DNA of 32,392 nucleotides from Verrucomicrobiota bacterium (lineage in GTDB: Bacteria; Verrucomicrobiota; Verrucomicrobiia; Chthoniobacterales; JAFAMB01). The notes under the pieces are model-generated. The model was not told where the DNA came from and did no database searches. It saw nothing but the letters and a program-made list of their open reading frames with translations. The stretch covers positions 1 through 32,392 of the forward strand of contig JAFBAP010000132.1 in assembly GCA_019247695.1 (NCBI GenBank), read 5' to 3'. The position numbers and the translations under genes were made by a program. Each line of letters begins with the position of its first letter. Positions within the stretch are counted from its first letter, which is position 1. Shown in pieces: positions 7,458 to 15,180 of this stretch.

Positions 7458-8492
7458 ATGATGGCGGCGACAAACGAGGGCTTGCGGCTTGGCGTGATCG
7501 GCACGGGACACATGGCGGCAGAGTATGCGCGCCGCTGGGTCTCGATGCCGGAGATCGCATTTACAGCGGTGGCCGACGTCAATGCCGCGTCACGGCGGCG
7601 GTATATCGATATTTGCCGGCACGGGGGACGACCGGAGCCGCGGGAATTCGACGATTTCCGGTTGATGCTCGCGGCCTGCCGTCACGATCTGGACGCGGTT
7701 TACGTGTCTACACCGCACGCGCTGCACGCCGAGCAGGCCGTCGGCGTGGTCGAGTCCGGCCTGGACCTGCTCCTCGAGAAGCCGATGGTAACCACGGTGG
7801 CGGAGGCCCAACGGTTGATTTCGGCCCGAGACCAGAGCCGGTCCGTCGTCGTCACCGCCTTTCAGGGCGCCCTGTCGCCATTGGTCGCCGATACGCGCAA
7901 ACGTGCCCGGGCCGGTGAATTCGGCGAACTGGTGAGCGCGGCCGCTACGATCTGGGAGAATTGGTCCGCACGCTACGAGGGGCACTGGAAGCAGCAACCG
8001 GCCCTTTCGGGGGGCGGCTTCATGTTCGATACCGGCGCGCACATGATTAACACCGTCTGCCTTTTGGCGGACGCAGATTGTGAACGAATTTCCGCCTTCA
8101 CGAACAACCGCGACCGCAGCGTCGAGGTGGCGTGTGCAGTCGCAGGCCGGTTAACCACCGGCACCCTTCTGACCCTGAATGCCGCAGGCGACGGGCCGCC
8201 CGGCTGCGCCTCGCTCCTAACTTTCTTTTATACCCGGGCGATCGTACGGGTCGACGCCTGGGGCGTCTGGCGGGAGATTGCCACGGCCGGAAATCCGGGG
8301 ATTCGTGACGAGCTTGAAATCACGCACAATCCGATGAAGAGTTTTCTCGCCATCCGTGCAGGCAGGATGGAGAACCTGTCGACCGCCGAAGCCGGGCTGC
8401 GTTTTGCGCGCCTCTGGGACGCGATCAAAACGTCTGCCGCCCGAGACGGCGAACCCGTCGCGGTACTTCCCGGTTCAGGGACGCCGGGGTAA
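7458..8492 (+). CDS. Gfo/Idh/MocA-family NAD(P)-dependent oxidoreductase
   Basis: 344 residues. The N-terminal Rossmann fold begins LGVIGTGHMA (residues 11-20), followed by FTAVADVNAASRRRY and the family's VYVSTPHALHAEQAV and LLLEKPM (K108 of the conserved EKP). In the C-terminal domain GGGFMFDTGAHMIN (D191, H195) supplies the catalytic His region. Members oxidise or reduce sugars, inositols or sugar derivatives with NAD(P). The start is ATG 7458 or 7461 (Met-Met). It diverges from the sugar ABC operon, so it probably processes the imported compound. The 3' end is convergent with the NlpC/P60-like gene, 14 bp away, with no obvious terminator between. Confidence 0.92.
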   Translation: MMAATNEGLRLGVIGTGHMAAEYARRWVSMPEIAFTAVADVNAASRRRYIDICRHGGRPEPREFDDFRLMLAACRHDLDAVYVSTPHALHAEQAVGVVESGLDLLLEKPMVTTVAEAQRLISARDQSRSVVVTAFQGALSPLVADTRKRARAGEFGELVSAAATIWENWSARYEGHWKQQPALSGGGFMFDTGAHMINTVCLLADADCERISAFTNNRDRSVEVACAVAGRLTTGTLLTLNAAGDGPPGCASLLTFFYTRAIVRVDAWGVWREIATAGNPGIRDELEITHNPMKSFLAIRAGRMENLSTAEAGLRFARLWDAIKTSAARDGEPVAVLPGSGTPG

Positions 8493-8506
8493 TGAAGTTG
8501 GAGTCC

Positions 8507-9289
8507 CTATTCGCGCACCAAGCGTCCTATCGCAATCGCTTCACTGTGAATATCTGCACGAGAGTTAAACTGAAAGGCGATCGGTTCGCCGCTTCGATTT
8601 ATCCGGAATGTGATAACGCCGCTCCCTACGCCACCGGTGCGTCCCGTTCGGCTATCGTCGTCATGACGAATACCGCTTGAGTCGTAAACTTCCACGCCAT
8701 AAGAATCGCCGGATTTCAAAACCGGCGTGGCGGCCACGATAACAACGTGACCGGTGTCCCCGGATTCCCGGGTCGACGCCTGAAGCGCCCAAGCGATGAT
8801 GTCACCTCGCCGGGCATCGCCGAGTTGATGAACCGCTTGCCACCCGGGCACAGGCTGCTCGCGCAACCGGTTCAGGAATCGAAAGTACACGGCAGCCCGC
8901 GGGCGTACGTGCCCGGGTTCAACGGGGATTTGGCTGAATCTCTCGGGGGCGACCTGCTTCAGGAGATAGTCCACGAACCCTGAACAGTCCAGGTCGTAAG
9001 CACCTGCGGCCCTATCAATGTGCGTCTTATGTTGATAGTGCGTCTCGTGCACGTCGCCCAACAACCGCTGGGCTGCGTCAGCCAATTCTTCTGCGCCGTC
9101 CGCTCCTGAAACGCTGTCTTCCGACTGAACCTCGGCCATTGACGGATGACTAACCAATAAGTCACGTAACTGACAGGGATTCAGGCCAGCTTGCGCCGCC
9201 TGTGCAGCCGGCGTTCCGACGAAGGTCGCCACGATCGCCAGCGTTCGCGGAATGAAACGCGAGAAATGAAATACGGAACTGCTGCTCAT
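8507..9289 (-). CDS. Secreted NlpC/P60-like cysteine hydrolase (hypothetical)
   Basis: 260 residues. A signal peptide is likely: a hydrophobic stretch LAIVATFVG, then TPAAQAAQA with a cleavage site near residue 30-34. The pattern YDLDCSGFVDYLL (C102), RRGDIIAW and GDTGHVVIV (H181), then YDSSGIRHDDDSR (D203 region) matches the Cys-His-polar triad order of NlpC/P60 and related amidase folds. Such enzymes cut peptide or amide bonds, often in peptidoglycan. I do not recognise a specific named subfamily; the approximately 90 residues before the Cys are unfamiliar. It is monocistronic as far as visible, with an 11-bp direct repeat pair 50-80 bp upstream of its start. Confidence 0.75.
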   Translation of the reverse strand: MSSSSVFHFSRFIPRTLAIVATFVGTPAAQAAQAGLNPCQLRDLLVSHPSMAEVQSEDSVSGADGAEELADAAQRLLGDVHETHYQHKTHIDRAAGAYDLDCSGFVDYLLKQVAPERFSQIPVEPGHVRPRAAVYFRFLNRLREQPVPGWQAVHQLGDARRGDIIAWALQASTRESGDTGHVVIVAATPVLKSGDSYGVEVYDSSGIRHDDDSRTGRTGGVGSGVITFRINRSGEPIAFQFNSRADIHSEAIAIGRLVRE

Positions 9290-9340
9290 GCGCTGATTTT
9301 CTTAACCCGTGCGATAGTCTCCTGCACGAGATTTCAAGGG

Positions 9341-9371
9341 ATCATAGTGAACAACGGATCATCATAGTGAA
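9341..9371. promoter_or_regulatory. Paired 11-bp direct repeats upstream of the NlpC/P60-like gene
   Basis: atcatagtgaa occurs at 9341-9351 and again at 9361-9371, exactly 20 bp apart (about two helical turns on one face). The pair lies 52-82 bp upstream of the start codon at 9289 on the minus strand. It could be an activator or repressor site, or a simple duplication at the edge of repeat R3. Confidence 0.35.
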
Positions 9372-9414
9372 GGGCTGTGCAGCTGAATAATGCCGGTCGA
9401 GGGGGAGGGCATCG

Positions 9415-9990
9415 GCGCTGATTGACGCTCTGCCCCCCCGATGATCGCTTTTAGGCCCGAGGGAGGGCGGCAGAACCTGGGAGTCACGCTTTCTGCCGCC
9501 CTTTCAGGGCTGGATCGTGATTTGACGGTTACCCAGGACTAGGTTCTCTTGGCCCTTCGGGCCGTAAGACGGTAACGGCTCTCCCCGTGCTGCCCTCAAA
9601 AAGGTGGATAAAGCTCCGGGGTAAACCCCACCGCCATTTAGTTAAGCATACAAGGCCGGGGATTGCTTTGGTCCCGGAGGGGCGGCTGAGGTTAGGCAGC
9701 AACTTTAGCGGCTGCGCTGTGCGGGCGTTCCCCCGGGGTTGCGTCCCATCGGGACGCCTGCAGGCGTGCGCCGGGTTTGGCTGGCCGCTTGGGAATGGGC
9801 ACCCTCCGGGGCAGCGTTTCAGGCGTCCCTACAGGACGCGATCCCTCTTAAATGCCTCGTCCAGGGACTGCAGTCCCTGGCTAACCTCAGCCGTCCTTTC
9901 GGGACGAAAGCGGCCCTTAACTAAATGGCAGTGGGGATTCCCCTGAGCTAGGTTCCAGTGCCCGTTCGGGGCTGGCCGAATCCCCTCGAC
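9415..9990 (+). repeat. Compound intergenic repeat, copy R3, carrying a MITE-like insert
   Basis: Contains a hairpin core (arms about 9453-9474 and 9491-9512), the string gatttgacggttaccc, a ggcccttcgggcc module and a long module around acggctctccccgtgctgcc that recurs at 32.1-32.2 kb. The TIR element 9626-9936 interrupts it between gctccggggtaaa and attcccctgagct. The remnant tail reads ggttccagtgcccgttc. The remaining bases 9991-10135 up to the MaoC-like gene show nothing. Confidence 0.82.
9626..9936. mobile_element. MITE-like non-coding element, copy B
   Basis: 311 bp. The termini 9626-9646 and 9916-9936 are inverted 21-bp repeats with a single mismatch (core gccatttagttaag). The interior matches copy A at 3341-3719 over most of its length: tacaaggccggg near the left end, gcgggcgttccc, gcgtgcgccggg, then ggcagcgtttcaggcgtccc and ccagggactgcagtccctgg, itself a palindrome. 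It lacks the roughly 65 bp of extra sequence seen in the middle of copy A. No ORF of its own encodes a recognisable protein. Confidence 0.78.
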
Positions 9991-10135
9991 TCCATCGGCA
10001 TGACCGGCGAGGCTCGGGTTTATTTAAATTGCAAGTCGATGATACCGGCCGGCCAACAACGTTTCAATTCGGGCCTTCGGATCCGTTGATCAGGCTATCC
10101 ATCTCCATCAGCCGAGCCGAACCTTTTTCCGCGAT

Positions 10136-10612
10136 ATGAAATCCGCAGCAAAGACCGAGAAGCTTTTCCTGGATGATCTGGCGGTGGGAGACGAATTCAC
10201 CAGCGAGGAATACACGGTCGACGCACCGCAAATCCGCGAGTTCGCGCAGCAGTTCGACCCTCAACCTTTTCATCTGGATGAGGACGCCGCACGTGAGACC
10301 TTCTTCGAAGGGTTGGCCGCTAGCGGATGGCATACCGCCGCAATCACGATGAGGCTGCTTGTTCGCAGCGTCCCCATGGCCGGCGGGCTCATCGGTGCAG
10401 GCGGTGAAATCACCTGGCCCCGGCCGACAAGGCCGGGCGACGTGCTGCGCGTGGTAAGCAAGGTCGTCAAGATTTCCCCTTCAACATCCAGGCCGGATCG
10501 GGGGATCGTGACGGTTCAGAGCGATACGTTGAATCAGCGCGGCGAACTCTGTCAGAGGTTAGTCGCCAAACTCCTGGTGTTTCGAAGAGGTTCAATCACC
10601 GCCCGGACCTGA
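10136..10612 (+). CDS. MaoC-like dehydratase / (R)-specific enoyl-CoA hydratase
   Basis: 158 residues, the size of a single-hotdog MaoC enzyme. LFLDDLAVGDEF opens the fold; IREFAQQFDPQPFHLDEDAA carries the catalytic D41 and H46 in the D-x4-H hydratase motif; FFEGLAASGWHTAAITMRLL replaces the more usual AHG motif with ASGWH, as in many MaoC dehydratases of unknown substrate. It hydrates or dehydrates acyl-CoA substrates in the cytosol. ATG 10136 follows cgcgat with no clear Shine-Dalgarno. It is an isolated gene, convergent with the glycosyltransferase gene, so the pathway is not indicated by its neighbours. Confidence 0.9.
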   Translation: MKSAAKTEKLFLDDLAVGDEFTSEEYTVDAPQIREFAQQFDPQPFHLDEDAARETFFEGLAASGWHTAAITMRLLVRSVPMAGGLIGAGGEITWPRPTRPGDVLRVVSKVVKISPSTSRPDRGIVTVQSDTLNQRGELCQRLVAKLLVFRRGSITART

Positions 10613-10613
10613 G

Positions 10614-10633
10614 CGCCGGGTTTCAGCCCGGCA
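10614..10633. terminator. Possible bidirectional stem-loop terminator between convergent genes
   Basis: cgccggg-tttcag-cccggc forms a short GC stem directly after the MaoC-like stop codon and about 55 bp after the end of the convergent glycosyltransferase gene. There is no clear T-run on either strand, so termination activity is uncertain. Confidence 0.35.
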
Positions 10634-10686
10634 AGTCGATTTCCTTGTCCTGCAGGCCAGGGTCCGTTCCGGTTCTCCGGGAAAAC

Positions 10687-11952
10687 TCACCCGGCGGCCC
10701 TTAGGATGCAGTCCGCCGCCGCGGTGGCGCCGTTTTCCCGCTGTACCCGGCCGGCGAGGGCCTGAGCCCGTTGCGGGTATTCCGGGCGCGTCAGCAACGC
10801 GTCCAACTCCGCGCATAAGCGCTCGGCGCGGCAATTTCGCCGGCTCAGGGTACGGCTGACTCCTAACCGCTGAAGCCGCTCGGCGTTGTCGGGCTGGTCA
10901 TAGGCCCAGGGTATGACCAATGCCGGCCGGCCCGCCCGAAGCACTTGGGCACTGGTACCGATGCCGCCGTGGTGCACGATGCAGGCCGCCCGGGGAAACA
11001 GCTTCGAAAAAGGGGCGTACGCCGCCGCGTGGATCGATGCGGGCAAGGCCGAGCCAGCGCGGTTGCGCGGGTCGGTGCCCACCAGCAGGACGGCCCGCCG
11101 GCCCAGCCGTTCAGCCGCGGCGCGCGCCTCCCGGTAGAAGTTGCCCGCCTGCATTACCGCCGCCGAGCCCAGGGTAAAGACGATGGGCGGTTCGCCCGCT
11201 TCGAGAAAGTGCGCCAGGTCCGGCTCAAGCGGCGCGTCATCCTGCAGGAAAGGGAAACCGGTGAGGGTGGTCCGCGACGGCCAATCGGGCTGCGGGACCG
11301 CAAACGCGCGCGAAAACCATGCCGTGGTGCCGTACGGGGAGAAGGCGCCGGCCGTGAGGGGGTTCTGCCGGGCGGGACTGAGCCCGAGACGGTTGCGCAG
11401 GTCTGCGATGGGTTGCACCCATGCGCGGGTCCGGTGAGAAACCAGCCTAAAGAGCAGCCGGTAGGGCCACCGACCCAGGCGGCGTAAATGCCGGAGCGCC
11501 GGCATGCCTGCCACCACCGGCGGGTCATAGGTAGACAGGAAGCCGAAGGGCTGCAAGGCGACGCTCAGCCAGGGCAGGCCCAGGGTTTCGGCTACCAGGG
11601 GAACCGCGTAAGCCAGGGGATGGGCCACCAGCAAGGCCGCCCCGGTGCACGCCGCCCGTAAGTCCTCGTAGCCGGCTTGCAAGTGAGGCAGCATCAGGAC
11701 GCGAACAAGAAATTCGGGGCCGTGCCGGGGATGCCAGAGCCGTTCCTGCGCGTCCGGCAGGAACGCGAGCGGAATCAGGTCGGGTCGCACGGGTCGAAAC
11801 GTCAGGCCACGGGCTTCAACGGCCGCCCGGTAAGACTCCGACGTGGCGATCACGGCACGGTGGCCCCGCGCCTGCAACGCCGCGCCAACCGCCAGAAACG
11901 GGAAAAGGTCGCCCAGGGAGCCAAAGGTGGTGAACACAACCGTGCGGATCAC
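10687..11952 (-). CDS. GT1-family glycosyltransferase (UGT/MGT-like)
   Basis: 421 residues, GT-B fold. The N-terminal half starts VVFTTFGSLGDLFPFLAVG (GSLGD at 11-15, the acceptor-side loop). The C-terminal donor site shows VFTLGSAAVMQ (259-268), AYAPFSKLFPRAACIVHHGG (311-330) then IGTSAQVLRAGRPALVIPWA, and YDQPDNAERL (D352, Q353), the nucleotide-sugar binding signature of sterol, macrolide and flavonoid glucosyltransferases. The enzyme would move a sugar from a UDP- or TDP-sugar to a lipid or small-molecule acceptor; the acceptor cannot be predicted. It is monocistronic. The ATG at 11952 gives MIRTVVF, directly ahead of the first strand, which supports the start. Confidence 0.92.
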   Translation of the reverse strand: MIRTVVFTTFGSLGDLFPFLAVGAALQARGHRAVIATSESYRAAVEARGLTFRPVRPDLIPLAFLPDAQERLWHPRHGPEFLVRVLMLPHLQAGYEDLRAACTGAALLVAHPLAYAVPLVAETLGLPWLSVALQPFGFLSTYDPPVVAGMPALRHLRRLGRWPYRLLFRLVSHRTRAWVQPIADLRNRLGLSPARQNPLTAGAFSPYGTTAWFSRAFAVPQPDWPSRTTLTGFPFLQDDAPLEPDLAHFLEAGEPPIVFTLGSAAVMQAGNFYREARAAAERLGRRAVLLVGTDPRNRAGSALPASIHAAAYAPFSKLFPRAACIVHHGGIGTSAQVLRAGRPALVIPWAYDQPDNAERLQRLGVSRTLSRRNCRAERLCAELDALLTRPEYPQRAQALAGRVQRENGATAAADCILRAAG

Positions 11953-12194
11953 AATGAGTCAGTAGCACAACTCCGAACCGTTGACCTGAACGCGCAGCGC
12001 GCTTAGGAAAGATCAAGGCGGGTGGCGCGGCCGGCGCCGCCGGAGCCAGGTGAGGCCGTGCGCCCGGTTAACCACCGGCCCGAGCACCCACCCGAGAGAA
12101 GCGCCCATCGATGCTGAACGCAGTCAGGCTTTAGAAACGTAGAGATGACACCCTGCCCTACCTGCAGCAAGATCCAACAACCCGAAGCCGGGCT

Positions 12195-12956
12195 ATGAGT
12201 TCCGATTCTAAAGGGCCGCCAACCCACGAGTACCGTTTGCTGATCAGCCGCTGGGAAGCTCTGGCACGAACCCGCGGCCTGACGGGGCAGGCGTACGCGA
12301 CCGCCGGCCCTTTCGAGCTGTTCTGTTGGCGTTCACCCGCGTTCAGACCCGAAGGCGGCCTGTATCTATCGGCTGGCATCCACGGTGACGAGGCCGGGGC
12401 GGTTGAAGGCCTGTACACGTGGGCGGCGCTGGAAGGGAACCGCCTGCGCACGCTGCCGGTAATCCTCTTCCCCTGCCTGAACCCCCACGGCTTGGAACGC
12501 AATTGCCGGACCGATGCCGCCGGTCACGACCTCAACCGCTGCTACCACCGGCAGGACGTGCCTCCGATCCGGGCCCATCAAGCCCTTCTGGCCGGCCACC
12601 GCTTCCGCCTGGCGTTGTGCCTGCACGAAGATTGCGATGCCCGCGGGGTCTACCTCTACGAGTTCCGGCGCCGGGGCGCTGCCCCGATCGGCGCGGAGTT
12701 GCTGCGGGCGGCAGGCCCTGACGTGCCGACGGATGCGCTCCGGCGGTTGGGGGCGCGCGGGGTCGAGCTCATCGCCAACCTGGCCTTGGGCCTGAACTTC
12801 ACGCCGTTACCGGCTGTAACTGAAGCGCTGTACCTGGCGCGGCACCACAGCGAGCGGACGATCACGACCGAGACGCCCGCCGGCTACGGCCTGGGTCAGA
12901 GGGCCCGGGCGCAGGTGACCCTGATCCGGCGGGCACTCGAACTGACGCCGGCCTGA
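12195..12956 (+). CDS. M14-like zinc carboxypeptidase / succinylglutamate desuccinylase-type hydrolase
   Basis: 253 residues. Zinc ligands are visible: H63 and E66 in SAGIHGDEAGA and H144 in LCLHEDCD. FPCLNPHGLERNCR and GHDLNRCY (R115 region) match the substrate-binding Asn-Arg of the M14 AstE/AspA branch. E226 in TITTETPAGYG fits the catalytic Glu. Known relatives remove N-acyl groups or cleave murein peptides (MpaA-like). Substrate not assigned. The gene converges on the GntR/FCD regulator gene with a 23-bp gap. The ATG at 12195 is one of several possible starts. Confidence 0.85.
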   Translation: MSSDSKGPPTHEYRLLISRWEALARTRGLTGQAYATAGPFELFCWRSPAFRPEGGLYLSAGIHGDEAGAVEGLYTWAALEGNRLRTLPVILFPCLNPHGLERNCRTDAAGHDLNRCYHRQDVPPIRAHQALLAGHRFRLALCLHEDCDARGVYLYEFRRRGAAPIGAELLRAAGPDVPTDALRRLGARGVELIANLALGLNFTPLPAVTEALYLARHHSERTITTETPAGYGLGQRARAQVTLIRRALELTPA

Positions 12957-12979
12957 CAGCGACAGACCGGCACGGCACC

Positions 12980-13681
12980 CTAAGATGCGTCGGCAAGCTG
13001 CCGCGCCTGCAGGTGGACAATGACCTGGTGAGTGGCTTCCAGGTAAATGCGTCTGAACGCGCGCAACGCCTCGGCGACTTTGTCCTGACGGCAAAGCTCG
13101 ATCAGCACCTGGTGCTGCGGCGGCCGCACCTCGGGGGTCGGAAACAACTTGATCAAAAGCGGAATGTAACGCGTCGCCCGGTCGTCCAGCTGACGGAACG
13201 TCTCATCCAGAATCGGGCGGCGTGCCTTTTCAAGAATGATGGCCCAAAAGCAACGGTTACTTTCAAAAAATTCTCCGGCGCTCCGGGTGCGCAGAATCCG
13301 TTTGGCCAGTTCCGAGGCGCGGTCAAAGTCCGCGGGAGAAAGGTGACGGTATGCCGGTTTAATCGCCAGTGCGATGAGGGCCAACCTGAGTTCCGCGATG
13401 TCCAAGGCCTCTTCAGGCGAGAGGGGTTTAACGATCGCGCCCCGGTAGGGCGACATGACCACGGTACCCTCTTTCTCCAGGGCCAGCAGCGCTTCCCGGA
13501 CAGGCGACCGGCTTACCTTGAACGCCTCTGCGAGCTCGACCTCGGGCAGACGCTCTCCGGGCTTGAAAACCTCGTCGAGGATCGCGTCGCGGATCTTCTT
13601 CATGACCACCACCGGCACCTTGTCCGCGTGCTGCGGGGCATTCGTCCTGAACTGGGATGGCCATGCGCGCGCCTCTTCCAT
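12980..13681 (-). CDS. GntR-family transcriptional regulator, FCD (FadR) subfamily
   Basis: 233 residues. Winged helix at about 22-86: KKIRDAILDEVFKPGERLPE, then VELAEAFKVSRSPVREALLA and LEKEGTVVMSPYRGAIV, a textbook GntR N-terminus. The FCD effector domain spans about 90-225. In metal-binding FCD proteins the first ligand pair is D-x3-H; here the equivalent is N142-x3-W146, while H190 (PQHQVLIEL) and H218 remain, so metal binding may be lost. Palindromes of the TTGTATACAA type lie upstream (13748, 13895, 13958), which suggests autoregulation. It is convergent with the M14 hydrolase gene and could also act on the 7.4-kb sugar promoter, which has a related site. Confidence 0.92.
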   Translation of the reverse strand: MEEARAWPSQFRTNAPQHADKVPVVVMKKIRDAILDEVFKPGERLPEVELAEAFKVSRSPVREALLALEKEGTVVMSPYRGAIVKPLSPEEALDIAELRLALIALAIKPAYRHLSPADFDRASELAKRILRTRSAGEFFESNRCFWAIILEKARRPILDETFRQLDDRATRYIPLLIKLFPTPEVRPPQHQVLIELCRQDKVAEALRAFRRIYLEATHQVIVHLQARQLADAS

Positions 13682-13747
13682 CGTTTGAGCGACCGGGCTT
13701 ACCGCCGTTCCCCGAGTCTGTCCACCGGGCTGGAGGAGTCAAGTTTT

Positions 13748-13967
13748 TTGTATACGATCAGGGGCGTCGCATACACGCTCACCAAGCCCTCAAGCCTTCC
13801 CCCCTCCCCTCGGTTCCGGCCGTGAACGACTCATCGGCCTTTCCGTGGCGCCAAGCCGGCCCCTCGGGGCGCATCACCCGTTCGGATAACAAACGGTATA
13901 CAATGCCGCTTGTCACATACAAGTTGATTGACACTGCGCGGCGCGGTGGCATCCATATTGTATACAA
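13748..13967. promoter_or_regulatory. Cluster of GTATAC palindromes upstream of the GntR gene
   Basis: ttgtatacga at 13748-13757, ggtatacaat at 13895-13904 and a perfect 10-bp palindrome ttgtatacaa at 13958-13967; a weaker gcatacacg lies near 13769. GntR/FCD proteins commonly bind short palindromes of this sort. The first site is 67 bp upstream of the GntR start; the last is 70 bp upstream of the small ORF starting at 14038. A further tgtataca stands at 14681-14688, followed by ggtgtaaaaa. Binding by the neighbouring GntR protein is inferred. Confidence 0.55.
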
Positions 13968-14037
13968 AACGGATCATGGAATACCGGGCCGGGACGAGCC
14001 GAAGCTCGGCGGCACGCGGCATTCCGGACGAGCACTT

Positions 14038-14286
14038 ATGCTGATTCACTTCACTCTTACCACTGAGGAGGTCCACGACCTCATCCTCGGGGCGAACTAC
14101 CTTGAGCGCCGGCTCAGGAACGCCGCTTCAAGCGTAAGCGGCGGCGAACGCGAGTTCTTGATCGCGCAGGCCGGTCGCCTTGAGGCGGTTGCGGAGATCC
14201 TGGTTGACGCGAGCGACGCGAGGCTGAGTGAAGTGATGAACGAGCCGAACGACTCTGTGGCGAGGCATCCGCACCAGGGGAATTAA
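14038..14286 (+). CDS. Small hypothetical protein, 82 residues
   Basis: From ATG 14038: MLIHFTLTTEEVHDLILGAN continuing as a helical, charged protein (LERRLRNAASSVSGGERE, AQAGRLEAVAEILVDASDA). I recognise no family. The regular spacing of hydrophobic residues and the balanced charge resemble a real small protein rather than a repeat-derived frame. The longer in-frame extension upstream (to 13657) overlaps the GntR gene and its operator region and is rejected. A TGTATACA-type palindrome lies 70 bp upstream. Downstream it is followed at once by compound repeat R4. Real gene status is moderately likely. Confidence 0.5.
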   Translation: MLIHFTLTTEEVHDLILGANYLERRLRNAASSVSGGEREFLIAQAGRLEAVAEILVDASDARLSEVMNEPNDSVARHPHQGN

Positions 14287-14287
14287 C

Positions 14288-14660
14288 GCCCTTTCGATAG
14301 CCATCGAGGTAAAATTTCGTCTTAGGCCCAGCGGACCGGCAGACCTTAGCCCAGGGTTCCGCAATGGGAACGCACCCCCCCTGATCGAGCCCTGAAGGGG
14401 CGGCAGAACCCGCAGCCACGCGTTCTGCCGCCCCTTCAGGGCTCGATCGCGATTTTACGGTTACTCAGGGTAAACCCTGGGCTAAGTTCTGCCGCCCCTT
14501 CGGGGCTGAAATCGAGCACAGGCACAGGCACCAAAGTACCTGACTAACCTCAGCCGTCTCTGCGGGACGAAGGCCACGCCTGGCCTGCCGTCCTTAACTA
14601 AATGGCAGCGGGGTAAACCCTGGGCTAAGTTCTGCCGCGTCTCCGGGGCTGAAACCCGGT
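14288..14660 (+). repeat. Compound intergenic repeat, copy R4, with the most perfect hairpin core
   Basis: The core hairpin has 27-bp arms, 14383-14409 and 14422-14448, with no mismatch and a 12-nt loop. It is preceded by a gatagccatcgaggtaaaat module and tagcccaggg, and followed by gattttacggttactc, gggtaaaccctgggctaag and a gccgccccttcggggctga module. A right-half copy of the MITE-like element follows (14541-14613), then another gtaaaccctgggctaag module to about 14660. From 14661 to 14766 only a tgtataca site is seen. Confidence 0.85.
14541..14613. mobile_element. Truncated copy of the MITE-like element (right end only)
   Basis: tgactaacctcagccgtc to cttaactaaatggcag plus gcgggg matches the right-hand about 75 bp of copies A and B, including the terminal inverted repeat (14593-14613). 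The left end is absent: upstream sequence is a short unrelated stretch after the R4 hairpin module. It suggests deletion or one-ended recombination between copies. Confidence 0.7.
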
Positions 14661-14766
14661 CGAAATTCCACCAAGGAAACTGTATACATTGGTGTAAAAA
14701 AGGCGGCCGGCTTACGGGGGCAAACGGGGCCGAGGGTGCGATGAGATATACCGGCTTCCAGCTCGG

Positions 14767-15180
14767 CTAAGCCGCGCCTGATCCCGAAGGAGCCGTCCTC
14801 ACGGGGTTTTCCTGGCGGTCCCCGGCTTGAGGCGCTTGCCCCTCGCGCTCGTTTTGTTTGAGCAATGCTCGCACCTGGTCGAACGCGCCCGGGTGCTGCA
14901 GGCCCACGCGCAAGAGCGCCCGCAAAATCTGGGCCTCACTGGCTTCAAGCCCTTGTGCACGGGCTGAGACGACCATCTTGCTCAAGATGGCGCAATCCTC
15001 ACCGTCGAGCCACAAGCCGAGCGTTCGCCCGCTGACCGGAGGGGGAGGCGGCTCATCCTCCAGCGGTTGGCTTTCAACGGGCACCGACGCGGGCCAACCC
15101 GGCAACGTCCGGGCCTGCGGCGCGGGGTTGACATCCTCTTTGGTTTTGTCAATCGGCTCTAGGGGGATCGTTTTAACCAT
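14767..15180 (-). CDS. Hypothetical protein with possible ribbon-helix-helix-like segment
   Basis: 137 residues. A Pro- and Glu-rich N-terminal half (PLEDEPPPPPVSGR) precedes a compact segment, TLGLWLDGEDCAILSKMVVS, then ARAQGLEASEAQILRALLRV and GLQ. This strand-helix-turn-helix pattern resembles RHH or phage/plasmid seed-type DNA-binding proteins; the resemblance is mine and not a family match. The C-terminus is Gln/Glu-rich and probably disordered. It lies 130 bp downstream of nagB on the same strand and could be the last gene of that operon or separately transcribed. Antisense ORFs across it look like shadows. Confidence 0.6.
   Translation of the reverse strand: MVKTIPLEPIDKTKEDVNPAPQARTLPGWPASVPVESQPLEDEPPPPPVSGRTLGLWLDGEDCAILSKMVVSARAQGLEASEAQILRALLRVGLQHPGAFDQVRALLKQNEREGQAPQAGDRQENPVRTAPSGSGAA

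Noticed and set aside
12980-13681. GntR gene as the NagR/DasR repressor of the nag operon
   Set aside because: It belongs to the FCD subfamily, not the HutC subfamily of NagR/DasR, lies on the far side of repeat R4, and no GTATAC site is visible ahead of nagF.
13657-14037. N-terminal extension of the small protein at 14038
   Set aside because: The extension overlaps the 5' end of the GntR gene and three operator-like palindromes and has no protein-like composition.
14383-14448. Ordinary rho-independent terminator
   Set aside because: The hairpin is far longer than typical terminators and is followed by gcgattttacgg, not a T-run suited to either flanking gene; it recurs as part of a larger repeat.
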